Source of the DNA: a virus
Reading direction: 5' to 3' (one strand)
IMG/VR virus record: IMGVR_UViG_3300021137_000001
Location: 248,001 to 312,000 of that record
DNA length: 64,000 nucleotides
Shown: piece by piece, positions 16,185 to 25,391 of the stretch
Position numbering within the stretch: position 1 is the stretch's first letter
How the letters are laid out: the number at the start of each line of letters is the position of its first letter
Position numbers and translations under genes: made by a program
The notes under the pieces: generated by a model
The model's input: only the letters and a program-made list of their open reading frames with translations
Told to the model about the DNA's origin: nothing
Database searches by the model: none

Positions 16185-16282
16185 TTGTAAATAAATGGAT
16201 CGCGCTTACGTAACTCTTTTAATTTCTTACGATAGCGTAATTCCATCTTGACACGATTAATTATGTTTAGTAACCAATTCAT
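16181..16282 (-). CDS. Small basic protein, 33 aa
   Basis: The gap between the two SGNH genes is filled by an ORF starting with ATG at 16282, inside the end of the upstream gene. GGAG stands 8 nt before the ATG, and its TGA overlaps the GTG of the next gene. The product begins with a hydrophobic helix (MNWLLNII), continues with a Lys/Arg-rich helix and ends KRDPFIYK. I recall short proteins with a similar KRDPFIY-like end in marine T4-like phages, function unknown. Coupling on both sides plus a good ribosome site support it. Confidence 0.65.
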   Translation of the reverse strand: MNWLLNIINRVKMELRYRKKLKELRKRDPFIYK

Positions 16283-16955
16283 TGAACTTCTCCGTTATTA
16301 ATGTTGCTGCGATTTTGTGTGCATCGTCGAGTGGATGTAGTTGTACTCCAACTTTATACTTATTTTCAACTGCCCATCGATGGAAGCCAATTGGTGCACG
16401 AGTTTCATTTTCCTGCATACTGGCGGCAAACCAAAACCAGTTTTCCCAATTAATTTGATTATATAAGTTATCTAGACCAGCATCTCGGCGCCGGATATAG
16501 TTTTCGTGTTGGTAGAAATGATTATCAGCAGTCATAAACATATATGGTATCTTGTTTATTATACAATACTGCTGTAGAAAGACTATTTCTTTGAGTATAG
16601 AGTAAATTTCATAGTATTCACTATCACCAGCATGTTTAAAATAACTTTCACTAAATTCTTTAGCGTTAGTATGCCAACTGTTTATACTAATCCACTCATC
16701 GTTAATTCTAAATTCAGCACGTTGTGGGTAAGTCCATTCAACTAACAAAAACTTATCATCCTCTATTTTACTTAACGCATCAATTGCCATTCTACTAATT
16801 GCATTATTGGCATTGCCAGGGTGTGCCGTGCAAACATACTCCATATTAGATTGTTGTGCTAACAATGCCGGAAAAGTTTGTTTGCTATAGACGGCCCGGC
16901 AGTCTGCAAGCTCACTACCCCATATATAACTATCCCCTGCAGCTACTAAAATCAT
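16257..16955 (-). CDS. SGNH/GDSL hydrolase-like protein
   Basis: 232 residues. Block I GDSYIWGSEL (7-16) has S9 as the candidate nucleophile; GNANNAI (about 52-58) resembles block III. The His block is QLHPLDDAHK, with H207 preceding Pro as in many family members. It is a distant paralogue of the gene at 15546: both start with GDSxxxGxEL after a short strand. It lies 5 bp after the gene at 16961 in the minus operon. Substrate unknown. Confidence 0.72.
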   Translation of the reverse strand: MILVAAGDSYIWGSELADCRAVYSKQTFPALLAQQSNMEYVCTAHPGNANNAISRMAIDALSKIEDDKFLLVEWTYPQRAEFRINDEWISINSWHTNAKEFSESYFKHAGDSEYYEIYSILKEIVFLQQYCIINKIPYMFMTADNHFYQHENYIRRRDAGLDNLYNQINWENWFWFAASMQENETRAPIGFHRWAVENKYKVGVQLHPLDDAHKIAATLITEKFNELVTKHN

Positions 16956-16960
16956 AAAAT

Positions 16961-18052
16961 TCAGGCGATCTGATCAATTTGTTGATCAGCATAATCACTG
17001 TCTGACCAATCATATTCATATGTAACTGATGCATCCTTGGTTCTTATACTGTACACATTTAGATGTTCGCCTAACTGCAACCAAATATTTTTATACTTGT
17101 CGTTGCCAAAACTTTTAATTAAATCAACTTGCCCAACTTGCGGATGACCGATGGTTAATGTCTTATCATCCGGATCAAATCCATTATTCGATAACCATTG
17201 TTTAAAATCTTGCAAGGTTTTTATTTGCCATTGATATTTTCCTGGATTGTTTGACCATTCGATATCAAAATCGCCGGCGGCTTCAGTTTGTGAACGTAAT
17301 GTAGTGGTAGTCAATTCATCGATTCTATGGTTAAGGGGATTAGCAACTTCGTCACGAAATACTTCAAAATGATGTTTGCCAACTGCTTTGTTAACTCCAG
17401 CATATACACCGCCTAGCGGACGATTTAAACTTTCAATACCGAACAGTTCGAAATCATTTTCATCTAATACAAATCTCGGTGCACTTAACCAACACATTAA
17501 TTGACTGGGTCTACGCCACTCTGGGGCATGAACAGCTTTACGCATGCTCAATATAAGAGATTCATATTCATGACATAATAAGTTTAATTGTCGAATATGC
17601 CATCGAACTCGGCTGTCTGCTCGGTTATAAAATTCAGACATGCGGCCGCTAACTCCTTGTAAATCTTCAAAATATCTATGCAGATGATTCATCTTATCAT
17701 GTACTACACCACCAATTTCTTCAGTACCGTTGATTACTCCAGGAGATATAGTATTTTCCACAGTAAAATGATCGTTAATCTGATATCCAAGATTTGCTTG
17801 ATTAATTGCCGCGATTGATAGATTAATTTGATTAGTTATATATTCTGCATTTCTGTCAGATTCAATAAATCCGTGAAAGCAATAATTTTTCTCAAGATGA
17901 TAGTTTTGTTTGATTAATGTATTAAGCGCCGATAGCCATTTACGACTAAGAGAGTTATCATATACATCAATGTATATAGTAAGTATGTCGTTAGTTTTGT
18001 TATTTTTTAGATCAATTTCAATTTGATCAAGCAATGTTTTTATACCACTCAT
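16961..18052 (-). CDS. Protein of unknown function in the radical SAM operon, 363 aa
   Basis: I do not recognise a characterised family. The N-terminal third has mixed strands and helices, with YHLEKNYCFHGF near residue 50. The middle (about 120-190) is helical and rich in His, Arg and Tyr (NHLHRYFEDLQG, RWHIRQLNLLCHEYESL). The C-terminal third is mixed again and ends in an acidic tail. There is no cysteine cluster and no Rossmann or P-loop motif. It overlaps the last radical SAM gene by 26 bp, so its production is tied to those enzymes. It could be a partner, a scaffold or a novel enzyme. Confidence 0.7.
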   Translation of the reverse strand: MSGIKTLLDQIEIDLKNNKTNDILTIYIDVYDNSLSRKWLSALNTLIKQNYHLEKNYCFHGFIESDRNAEYITNQINLSIAAINQANLGYQINDHFTVENTISPGVINGTEEIGGVVHDKMNHLHRYFEDLQGVSGRMSEFYNRADSRVRWHIRQLNLLCHEYESLILSMRKAVHAPEWRRPSQLMCWLSAPRFVLDENDFELFGIESLNRPLGGVYAGVNKAVGKHHFEVFRDEVANPLNHRIDELTTTTLRSQTEAAGDFDIEWSNNPGKYQWQIKTLQDFKQWLSNNGFDPDDKTLTIGHPQVGQVDLIKSFGNDKYKNIWLQLGEHLNVYSIRTKDASVTYEYDWSDSDYADQQIDQIA

Positions 18053-19316
18053 ATACTGCTGGTCTCTCTTTTAATATGTCTGCTAGTGTAAGCGTATCAT
18101 TACGTATACTTTCTAATTGTAACACACGTTGCTTACCTTTGTCAAGCTCTTTCTTATATGTATCAGGCCATTGCTCGTCAAACGTTGGTCGTGATTTTAA
18201 CTGTACAAGTACATCTTGCATAGCGCCGGAAGTCTGTGGAATTAGTTCGTCTAACCATGGATGTAGTAAGTCGCGTGGTAGAGCAAGGGGACTAAGGATA
18301 ATGTCGGGGCTAAAGCTGAAAACAACTTTAGCCAAGATGTCTACATTTTCTTCTGAAGCAAGGTTGGTAATGTTGATGATTTCGAACATACCGGGCAATG
18401 TGAGAGTGAAGTCGATTCGCATTTGTCGACGATGAGTAGCTGTTTTAATTCCTTCACGGAAGTTTTCAAGCCATTGATTATAATCAAGTCCTGTTCTAAT
18501 ATATTCTCCAATTGCTCCCGTTCCATCAAGGCTGGCACAGATTTGCCAGTCGCGTAACCCAGATAAAATATCGCTGAAGAGATTGATACCACGATAGTTG
18601 ACGCGGCTAAGATTAGTATTGTACCTTGCGTAAGCATGCTTGCCATCTCCTAAATCAATAATGCGTTTCATATAACGCCAATGTTGTTCGTACATTAGTG
18701 GTTCACCACCAACCCAATATACTTCTTCAACTTGATGATTCTCGACTGCTTGAGCAAACTCCTGTTCTATTTGACTATCTTGAAATGCTGTGATCTCTTG
18801 TTTTACTTCTGGTTTCATCCAATTATTCTTTGGGTTGTTCCAATTAATCATATTATGTTGTCGTTGTTCAGTTTCCCAAGCACTCGATAACATATCTCCG
18901 CACATGCGACACTTAAAATTACATAAGTTACTAAATCTATAGTCCCAACTTACAGGGCGCATAGTTGTGTAACCTGTTGTATCTGTTGTCTCTTGTACTT
19001 GTAAATACTTATTACCAAACATAGAATCAAAATAACTACGGTAAACTGATGTGTTCAATAGCTTGTCATTACACACTTCGCATTCAGGAAGTGTTTCCCC
19101 TGCCATCATACGCCGACGTACTGACTTCATATGCTCACTGTTCCAGTGTTCATCTAAGGTAATTGGAATGTATTTGCCTGTGCCAGCTCGAGTATCGATA
19201 TACTGTTCAAAGTTTTGCGCAGGCTCGCGACTAGCACAGCATATACGTCTTTCAGTTTGTGGTGAAAGATATGTGTGACACCATGCGGCAAGGCAAAGTG
19301 TACTAGGCTTCAACAT
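18027..19316 (-). CDS. Radical SAM enzyme with N-terminal cysteine (twitch/SPASM-like) domain, copy A
   Basis: 429 residues. The [4Fe-4S]-SAM motif is C132-x3-C136-x2-C139 (CNFKCRMC), followed by GGEPL, which contacts SAM. Before the barrel lies a domain with C26-C27 and C79-x2-C82, the auxiliary-cluster pattern of N-terminal twitch/SPASM-like radical SAM proteins. Most characterised SPASM enzymes carry this domain at the C-terminus and modify peptides or sugars. This is the fifth and last of five tandem paralogues, overlapping the previous one by 14 bp. The substrate is not known. Confidence 0.88.
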   Translation of the reverse strand: MLKPSTLCLAAWCHTYLSPQTERRICCASREPAQNFEQYIDTRAGTGKYIPITLDEHWNSEHMKSVRRRMMAGETLPECEVCNDKLLNTSVYRSYFDSMFGNKYLQVQETTDTTGYTTMRPVSWDYRFSNLCNFKCRMCGDMLSSAWETEQRQHNMINWNNPKNNWMKPEVKQEITAFQDSQIEQEFAQAVENHQVEEVYWVGGEPLMYEQHWRYMKRIIDLGDGKHAYARYNTNLSRVNYRGINLFSDILSGLRDWQICASLDGTGAIGEYIRTGLDYNQWLENFREGIKTATHRRQMRIDFTLTLPGMFEIINITNLASEENVDILAKVVFSFSPDIILSPLALPRDLLHPWLDELIPQTSGAMQDVLVQLKSRPTFDEQWPDTYKKELDKGKQRVLQLESIRNDTLTLADILKERPAVYEWYKNIA

Positions 19317-20502
19317 AACCCATTGCTAATGCAATTTCCTTATGTGTTGTTAGCATCGATTCTTTTCTAAATTCATCAGTCTGTTGCATTTTACGTAAGA
19401 ATTCTGTGCCATCACTGCCGTTGCCATTTTCGATAAACTTAATGATACGCATAATTTCTGCTTTGTGTTTACTGCTAAACTCATGTGTGCGCAATCTATT
19501 AATAACAAGTTCTTTTGCGGCTGGTGTCATTCTAGCAATACACATGTGCCACGGGTCGTGTAACATATTAAAGTAAACATTATCAAATGTTTGTTGCGCA
19601 ATCCAATCACATATCTCGGGTAAGTAATAAACGTTTTGTATGTTTATTGTTGTACATAAATGTATAGTTAATTTCTTACTTCTTAGTTCAATAAACTTAG
19701 CTATGTTTGCTTGTACTTCGTCCCACTTAGCAAGATAGCGTTCATATTCAAAACGTGCGCCCATATTGTCTATACTAAATGCAATCTCAACGTGCTTAAA
19801 TTCTTTCCACACATCGGCAAAATCTGGGAAGACAGTGCCGTTTGTATTGTAATGTATTTCAATATCTTTACTATAACCATGCTCTACTGCATAACGCAAT
19901 AGTTCAAAGTGTTCTTTAATTAAGAATGGCTCACCTCCCGTAAATTCAAAGTATTTAATGTTTGGTAGCAGTGCTCGTAAGTTATCCCAAAATTGTGGAT
20001 TCTCACGCGGCCATGCGCCTTGCTTAAGAAATGTATATGCTAAATGGTCTTTCTTTTTAACTTCTGGTAAGTATGCCATTTCTTCTTGTGCCCACGGACT
20101 GCTACTCCAGCTACCGCATATACGACATTTAAGATTACAAATATTGCCGAGCTTTAAGTCAATGAACCAAAGTTGATCAGGGTTAGTATTACTAAAGTCA
20201 ACTTTATCATAGTATTCTTTAAGACGTATGCGACTGTTAATGCGCTTGCTTACTCTGCCTGCCGCCTCTTCGTCCCAACATCTTTTGCATGTTGCCGGTT
20301 GCTTACCAAGTAAAAACTCTTGACGCAGGTCTTGCATATATCCACTTTGATATATTTGTGTAAGTGTGTGTTTGTTTAAATCGTACTTGACACCAGCTGC
20401 ATCTGTTATCTCATCTATAGCAAGACAACAAGGTCGACTTGTACCAATTGGACTAGTTTCAATACTAATCCAAGGTAGCATGCATATTTTACTTGACAAC
20501 AT
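19303..20502 (-). CDS. Radical SAM enzyme with N-terminal cysteine domain, copy B
   Basis: 399 residues. The SAM-cluster motif is C122-x3-C126-x2-C129 (CNLKCRIC), with GGEPF later. The N-terminal domain shows C7 followed by LPW, the pair C25-C26 and C72-x2-C75, a full set of possible auxiliary-cluster ligands. The spacing C-LPW...RPCC...C-KRC closely follows the SPASM pattern (PW near a Cys, then a Cys pair after a short hairpin). It overlaps copies A and C by 14 bp each. Likely a modifying enzyme in the same pathway as its paralogues; the reaction is unknown. Confidence 0.88.
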   Translation of the reverse strand: MLSSKICMLPWISIETSPIGTSRPCCLAIDEITDAAGVKYDLNKHTLTQIYQSGYMQDLRQEFLLGKQPATCKRCWDEEAAGRVSKRINSRIRLKEYYDKVDFSNTNPDQLWFIDLKLGNICNLKCRICGSWSSSPWAQEEMAYLPEVKKKDHLAYTFLKQGAWPRENPQFWDNLRALLPNIKYFEFTGGEPFLIKEHFELLRYAVEHGYSKDIEIHYNTNGTVFPDFADVWKEFKHVEIAFSIDNMGARFEYERYLAKWDEVQANIAKFIELRSKKLTIHLCTTINIQNVYYLPEICDWIAQQTFDNVYFNMLHDPWHMCIARMTPAAKELVINRLRTHEFSSKHKAEIMRIIKFIENGNGSDGTEFLRKMQQTDEFRKESMLTTHKEIALAMGYVEA

Positions 20503-21802
20503 ATGATTTTAAATCTATAAACTCAGGGAATACCTGTCGGAATCTTTCGTTACGATAAATGTCCATTTGTTCGTTTACTCGAAAAAATTCACTCAATAAT
20601 TCACTCTTATCATCGGCATCCATAAAGTGCAATAAACTCTGATATCCATTGGTGGCACGTTTTAAATAATCAGAAGGTGCTAACCATTGTATATGTTCTT
20701 CTATTTTTTCCCTAGCCCGATCTTTATATACCTTAGGCAATACATCAATACGGTCGCGTTCGGATCCTTGTAGAATATTAATGTTCCAATCTTGTGGTTT
20801 AATAAATCCACGCTCAACCCAATCTCTATGGAAATCTGTGATGTGTAATATATTATAGATACTAACAGTAGGACTTATATAAAAGTCTACATTAGGACAT
20901 TTTTCAATCATGCGGCGGCGATTATTTTCAATGTCTGCCCACTTAGTACCTTTGCGTATATATTCGCCTCGTTCACCCATACCATCTAAACTAGCACCTA
21001 CACTAACACTATCAAATAACTGCCAATAATCTAATACATCTTCATTTTTAAGATTAAGTCTGCTAAAGTTTGTGTTGTATACTAATTTAACATCAAAGCG
21101 TTCTTGACGCACTAACTCTTTTAATACTTTATAATGTTCTTCCATGATAAGCGGTTCGCCACCGGCAAAGTAAATCTGATCAAGATACGGAATGTGTTGT
21201 AGCATTTGCACCCACATGTCGTTTTCTGTACGACCTGCAAACATAATTTGTGGGTGATTACGTGGACCAAACAGTTTAGTTTCTTCTGTGTACCAACTAC
21301 TGCTAAACAAACTTCCACACGTTCTGCAACTAAAGTTACATAGATTACTAAAGCGTACATCATAGTAACGTAGTTTAAAGTCCTCTACTGTGCCGTTTGC
21401 TAGTGTGTTATCAACTAATGCAATGTGTTGCCCAAAGTTTTTATTTGAACTGTTGCGCATACTCATAAAGCCACTTGCTTCTTGCTCGTAGCACTTAGTA
21501 CATTCTTTACACGATTTTTCTGTAAGCATGTTTGTACGCATAGTTTTATATGCATCATCATTCCATACTTCTTCCATTGTGTTTTGTTTGAAGTTACCAA
21601 TTGGGTAATCCATTTCGCCGAGACAACAAGGATATGCTCGTCCGTCTGGGAAGCCATGCATGTGTATCCACGGGATTATGCAAAATGTATCACTATCAAC
21701 TAATCTCGCAAGTTGATCTTTACGTAAATCATCTTCGCTTATATAAACTGGCTTACGTGTATGATAGTTATGATTCTTATAATATTCTGTTTCTTTTGTC
21801 AA
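20489..21802 (-). CDS. Radical SAM enzyme with N-terminal cysteine domain, copy C
   Basis: 437 residues. The likely start is TTG at 21802, within a TTGA overlap of the upstream stop; the next Met is too far inside, because the conserved C41-IIPW would be lost. SAM-cluster motif C155-x3-C159-x2-C162 (CNFSCRTC), then AGGEPL. N-terminal ligands: C41, C59-C60, C98, C101 and C104, with a GN(F) and VWND pattern between them exactly as in SPASM domains. It carries a 35-residue extension before the first Cys that copies A and B lack. Confidence 0.86.
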   Translation of the reverse strand: MTKETEYYKNHNYHTRKPVYISEDDLRKDQLARLVDSDTFCIIPWIHMHGFPDGRAYPCCLGEMDYPIGNFKQNTMEEVWNDDAYKTMRTNMLTEKSCKECTKCYEQEASGFMSMRNSSNKNFGQHIALVDNTLANGTVEDFKLRYYDVRFSNLCNFSCRTCGSLFSSSWYTEETKLFGPRNHPQIMFAGRTENDMWVQMLQHIPYLDQIYFAGGEPLIMEEHYKVLKELVRQERFDVKLVYNTNFSRLNLKNEDVLDYWQLFDSVSVGASLDGMGERGEYIRKGTKWADIENNRRRMIEKCPNVDFYISPTVSIYNILHITDFHRDWVERGFIKPQDWNINILQGSERDRIDVLPKVYKDRAREKIEEHIQWLAPSDYLKRATNGYQSLLHFMDADDKSELLSEFFRVNEQMDIYRNERFRQVFPEFIDLKSYVVK

Positions 21803-23133
21803 AGTGTGTTATACCAGTTAGTTAATTGTGTAAACGTGTATTTAAAGTCTTTACCTCGGCGTTGGTCGTATTGCTGATAAAAATTCTTAAAGTCTTGTAA
21901 TAAGTTGTTGTCAACTGTTGTATCTTGTTGTAAGTAATCAATCAAACGTTTAATATGTTCAAGTTCATGCTCGTGTAATGCACTATTCTTACTATTGTTA
22001 ACTAAAAATTCACTAAGCTCTTTACTATATATTGCACGTAGCTCAGCTGGTAGTATCATCGGACTTTGAAAACTAGGGAAGCGCAGTATGTTTAATGTAA
22101 ATGACAATGCTTCGCGGCCATACTTCTCTTTAAGCTTCATCATGTTGTATAAAAATTCACTAAGGCTCGGCAAGCATAATGCGTTGATAGTACACATGAC
22201 ATGTATGCTACGCACTTTTTTACTGTTAAGTAAGAATATTAAATTGCCAACCCATTGTTTCCATTCTAGTCCATCACGTATATACTCTGCATGTGTGCCC
22301 ATTGACTCATTGCTAGTGTAGATATCAAGTTCAATACCCTGTGTGCTATCGAGCAAGCGTTCAAGTATATCACGCTTAAAGCCAAGATTACTATTAATAG
22401 CAAGACGTGTAGTACTCGCGCCTTTGTGTGCTTTAAACCAATCGATTAAGCGCCACGTGTTATCTGACATTAGTGGTTCGCCGCCTGTAATGCGTAGCTC
22501 TTTTAATGTTTTATGTAGGTCTGTTTCCCACCATTTGAAGAATGCTTCCACATACGGATTAACTTCATTGAGTTTAAATAATTGACTGCTACTATGCTCG
22601 TGAGTAAAATGATTTCTGCCGTCTGAAACCAAATTGGTGTATGCCCCGTTCTGATGTATGTCTCTAACCCAACTAGTGCTAAAAGCAGGGTTGCAGTAAG
22701 AACAAGCAAACTGGCAAGTTCTGTCAAAGGCAATTTCCAAAGTTTGTAAGTTAACATCTTCGTTTGCAGGTAAATTGTATGCATCATCTAAGTCCTTATC
22801 GTTATAAATTACAGTCTTATATACACGGTCACTAACTGCATCTGTGCTCATGTCTTCTATCTTCCAGCAGTAATCACAGCCCGCAGGTCGTTCTCCTGCT
22901 TGCATTTGTCTACGCTGTTCTTTCTTTTGCGGAGTATTATGTATTGCGCTTGGATTTGTTTTAATTGCTTCTATATCAATTGCATGAGGCAATGGGTGAT
23001 GACAACTTGTAGTTTGTCCACTTCCTAACCATATAGTAGCGTTGTACCATTTTGCCGCGCAGAAGCTAGCGGACTTAATGTCAATCACTCTACGCTTATA
23101 TGCTAAATCTGTTTCGTTATTAATTTTCGGCAT
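21799..23133 (-). CDS. Radical SAM enzyme, divergent N-terminal domain, copy D
   Basis: 444 residues. SAM-cluster motif C140-x3-C144-x2-C147 (CQFACSYC), then TGGEPLM. The N-terminal region keeps C25, C44 and C86-x2-C89, but the Cys-Cys pair of copies A-C is replaced by C44-H-H-P, so the auxiliary cluster could have a His ligand or a different nuclearity. The C-terminal YDQRRGKDF is shared with copy E (YDKRRGLNF), and the two are clearly closest relatives. It overlaps copy C by 4 bp and copy E by 14 bp. Confidence 0.86.
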   Translation of the reverse strand: MPKINNETDLAYKRRVIDIKSASFCAAKWYNATIWLGSGQTTSCHHPLPHAIDIEAIKTNPSAIHNTPQKKEQRRQMQAGERPAGCDYCWKIEDMSTDAVSDRVYKTVIYNDKDLDDAYNLPANEDVNLQTLEIAFDRTCQFACSYCNPAFSTSWVRDIHQNGAYTNLVSDGRNHFTHEHSSSQLFKLNEVNPYVEAFFKWWETDLHKTLKELRITGGEPLMSDNTWRLIDWFKAHKGASTTRLAINSNLGFKRDILERLLDSTQGIELDIYTSNESMGTHAEYIRDGLEWKQWVGNLIFLLNSKKVRSIHVMCTINALCLPSLSEFLYNMMKLKEKYGREALSFTLNILRFPSFQSPMILPAELRAIYSKELSEFLVNNSKNSALHEHELEHIKRLIDYLQQDTTVDNNLLQDFKNFYQQYDQRRGKDFKYTFTQLTNWYNTL

Positions 23134-24505
23134 GGTATTTACACTCCTGCCAAAAATCTTTCATTTGTGGGAATGTGTTCAAAAAGTTTAATCCTCTACG
23201 TTTATCGTATTCATTAAAAAATCTATAGAAGTCTGCACGTTGCGTTTTTAAATAGGTCGCATCTAAGTCAGCTCCTTGTTTCATCCAATCAAGATTACGT
23301 TCCATACGTTGTATCTCATAGTCTTTAAAGCCCTCAAAGTTATCAGCACGTTCGTCTGCTTGGTTTGTTCGCATAAATGTAACAACATCTTCTAATATGC
23401 GAACATAACTTGCTGGCAGTATTTGTAAACTTTGATATGTTGGGCTACGTAACAGTGGCGTGTCAAACCATACACGTTGATACGTTGAGCTAAACTTTTT
23501 ACGCATATTTAGAATTGATTCTAACAAGCGTTGCAGGCCAAGTATGTTTAAATTGTTCATTGTAATAATAAATGTTAAACTATTGCGATATGGAATATCC
23601 GTTAGGTATCGTTGAACATACGACCCACATCTATTCCAGTCTAATCCATCCCGTATATATTCAGCATGATCGGCAATGCCCGTATCTAAACTAACATACT
23701 GCATAAAGTGTTCAATGCGCTCGCCTTCGCATAGTTGTTTAACTTTATCTAGATACTTATTAAACAACGCGGGTTCAACACTAAAGTTACTTGTAACATC
23801 AACGTGCAAATCACTTTTCGGCAAAGCAAGTATGTAATCAAACACACGATGCGTATTCTTATCCATAAGCGGTTCGCCACCAGTCATTCTAAAGTGTTTT
23901 AGTTTAGGATATAGCTCAGGCCACCAGGCCCAGAATGCATCAACATAGGGGTTAGCTTCACGTACTGGGATTGGCTTACGTCGACCTTGAAAGTGCTCAG
24001 GTGCATTGTGCGGAGTACTTGTTGGGTATGCACCCCAACGATCAATATCTTTGCCCCACTCTGTTGAATACTGTGGACTGCAATATGAACAAGCTAAGTT
24101 ACAGCCATGACTGAAGTTTACTTCAACATAACTTGGCACAACATCTTGGTCCCATGGTGCATTTACTATCGCTTCATAGTGTTCAGCCGCCCATGGTTCA
24201 CCAGAACGATAGTGTCTGTCGCTTAGTTGCTTGTTATCTTCTGCACTCCAACAGTAACTACATTCTGCTGGGCGTGTTTGCTCTAGCATAAGTTTACGTT
24301 GCTGTTTCTTGTAGTCAGTATTGTGTAGCGCACCTGGATTGAATAACAATGGCGCACTATCAATCTCGTGCAACGGAGGGTGATAACAACTGTTAGTCAT
24401 GCCAGTTGTTAAATGCAAACTTACTTGTTGCCACTTAGCCAAGCAGAGTGCAGGTCCTAACTTGTCCTTCATTTCTTCTGCAGCTGACATAAAATTGCTA
24501 CTCAC
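23120..24505 (-). CDS. Radical SAM enzyme, divergent N-terminal domain, copy E
   Basis: 461 residues from GTG at 24505 (a Met codon lies five codons downstream and is an alternative start). SAM-cluster motif C135-x3-C139-x2-C142 (CNLACSYC), then TGGEPLM. N-terminal candidate ligands are C21, C40 in SCYHPP, and C82-x2-C85. It pairs with copy D: both have the N-P-G/S-A-L/I-H-N-T segment before the CxxC, an insert with ANPYVDAFWAWW-like sequence after the SAM motif, and a conserved C-terminus. First radical SAM gene in transcription order. Confidence 0.86.
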   Translation of the reverse strand: MSSNFMSAAEEMKDKLGPALCLAKWQQVSLHLTTGMTNSCYHPPLHEIDSAPLLFNPGALHNTDYKKQQRKLMLEQTRPAECSYCWSAEDNKQLSDRHYRSGEPWAAEHYEAIVNAPWDQDVVPSYVEVNFSHGCNLACSYCSPQYSTEWGKDIDRWGAYPTSTPHNAPEHFQGRRKPIPVREANPYVDAFWAWWPELYPKLKHFRMTGGEPLMDKNTHRVFDYILALPKSDLHVDVTSNFSVEPALFNKYLDKVKQLCEGERIEHFMQYVSLDTGIADHAEYIRDGLDWNRCGSYVQRYLTDIPYRNSLTFIITMNNLNILGLQRLLESILNMRKKFSSTYQRVWFDTPLLRSPTYQSLQILPASYVRILEDVVTFMRTNQADERADNFEGFKDYEIQRMERNLDWMKQGADLDATYLKTQRADFYRFFNEYDKRRGLNFLNTFPQMKDFWQECKYHAEN

Positions 24506-25391
24506 GTGTCATTATGCCTGTGTTCTTAAATACGCTTTTGTAATGATGCTTAAAGAATCTGCTTTGGTCTGCATTTAATTGTGGTGCAGGTAGACCCAAT
24601 CGTAAATTTAACGAAAGCGACATTTCCCCGCATTCCTCGACTAAGTTGTACACTTTATGTTGATGCCATATTCTGTTTAGTGCATCAAAGTCTTGCACTT
24701 CTCTATAATCCCAATCTGTAATCATTGTCATGTATGTACCAAGTTTAGCACCATACATTGCCCAGTCGCCATTCTCTACATCCATACCTACATTGTGCCA
24801 TATGCTTAAATGATCATAGTTGCGATTGTGTACCCGTTTCTCAAACTCTTGCAGGCTTGGCTTAGTACCTCGAGCTAAACACATTTTAACACCTTCCCTA
24901 AAGCCTGCTCGCCACGCTTGATACGGAGTTGCGTTTGGATATGTTGTGCTGTAACAATCGTTCATACTCCAATAGCGTGGATCAAAACAAAACTCAACAG
25001 CGGTATCATCGTCACCGTTACTTGCTTCGTGAGTACGCATATTGTTGACAAAGTCTTTAGTCCAACAACTCATGCCGCCATTGCCGTACATTAGTCCGTT
25101 TATTTCGTTACGTGCTTTCCAGCGAAATACCACGTCACTGTTTGTGTTATCAAGTTGTAATTGTAAATTGAAAAATGCAGGATCGGGTATATTATCGCCA
25201 TCGATAAGAATGAATCTATCTGTATCCGATATCGCTGCGGCGGCTTTGTGCGCAGCGTCACTACCTTTGACTCCATCTACACGTTTGGCCCACGGTACCA
25301 TATTTTGTATCTTAATCCAATTTTGCTCTTTGTTTGGCTCATCGTATGTTAGCATCACACAATCTAAATCTGCAATATCAATTAGTGGCAT
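24498..25391 (-). CDS. GT-A-type glycosyltransferase-like protein
   Basis: 297 residues from the ATG at 25391; an in-frame TTG at 25400 would add three residues. The N-terminus resembles a nucleotide-sugar-binding half: strand CVMLTYDEP, helix, then FILIDGDNIPD with a D64-x-D66 metal motif in the place expected for GT-A glycosyltransferases. The later INGLMYGNGGM and AWRAGFREG are shared with the protein at 11039, which has lost the DxD. It overlaps radical SAM copy E by 8 bp. The family assignment is by pattern only; donor and acceptor are unknown. Confidence 0.65.
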   Translation of the reverse strand: MPLIDIADLDCVMLTYDEPNKEQNWIKIQNMVPWAKRVDGVKGSDAAHKAAAAISDTDRFILIDGDNIPDPAFFNLQLQLDNTNSDVVFRWKARNEINGLMYGNGGMSCWTKDFVNNMRTHEASNGDDDTAVEFCFDPRYWSMNDCYSTTYPNATPYQAWRAGFREGVKMCLARGTKPSLQEFEKRVHNRNYDHLSIWHNVGMDVENGDWAMYGAKLGTYMTMITDWDYREVQDFDALNRIWHQHKVYNLVEECGEMSLSLNLRLGLPAPQLNADQSRFFKHHYKSVFKNTGIMTRE

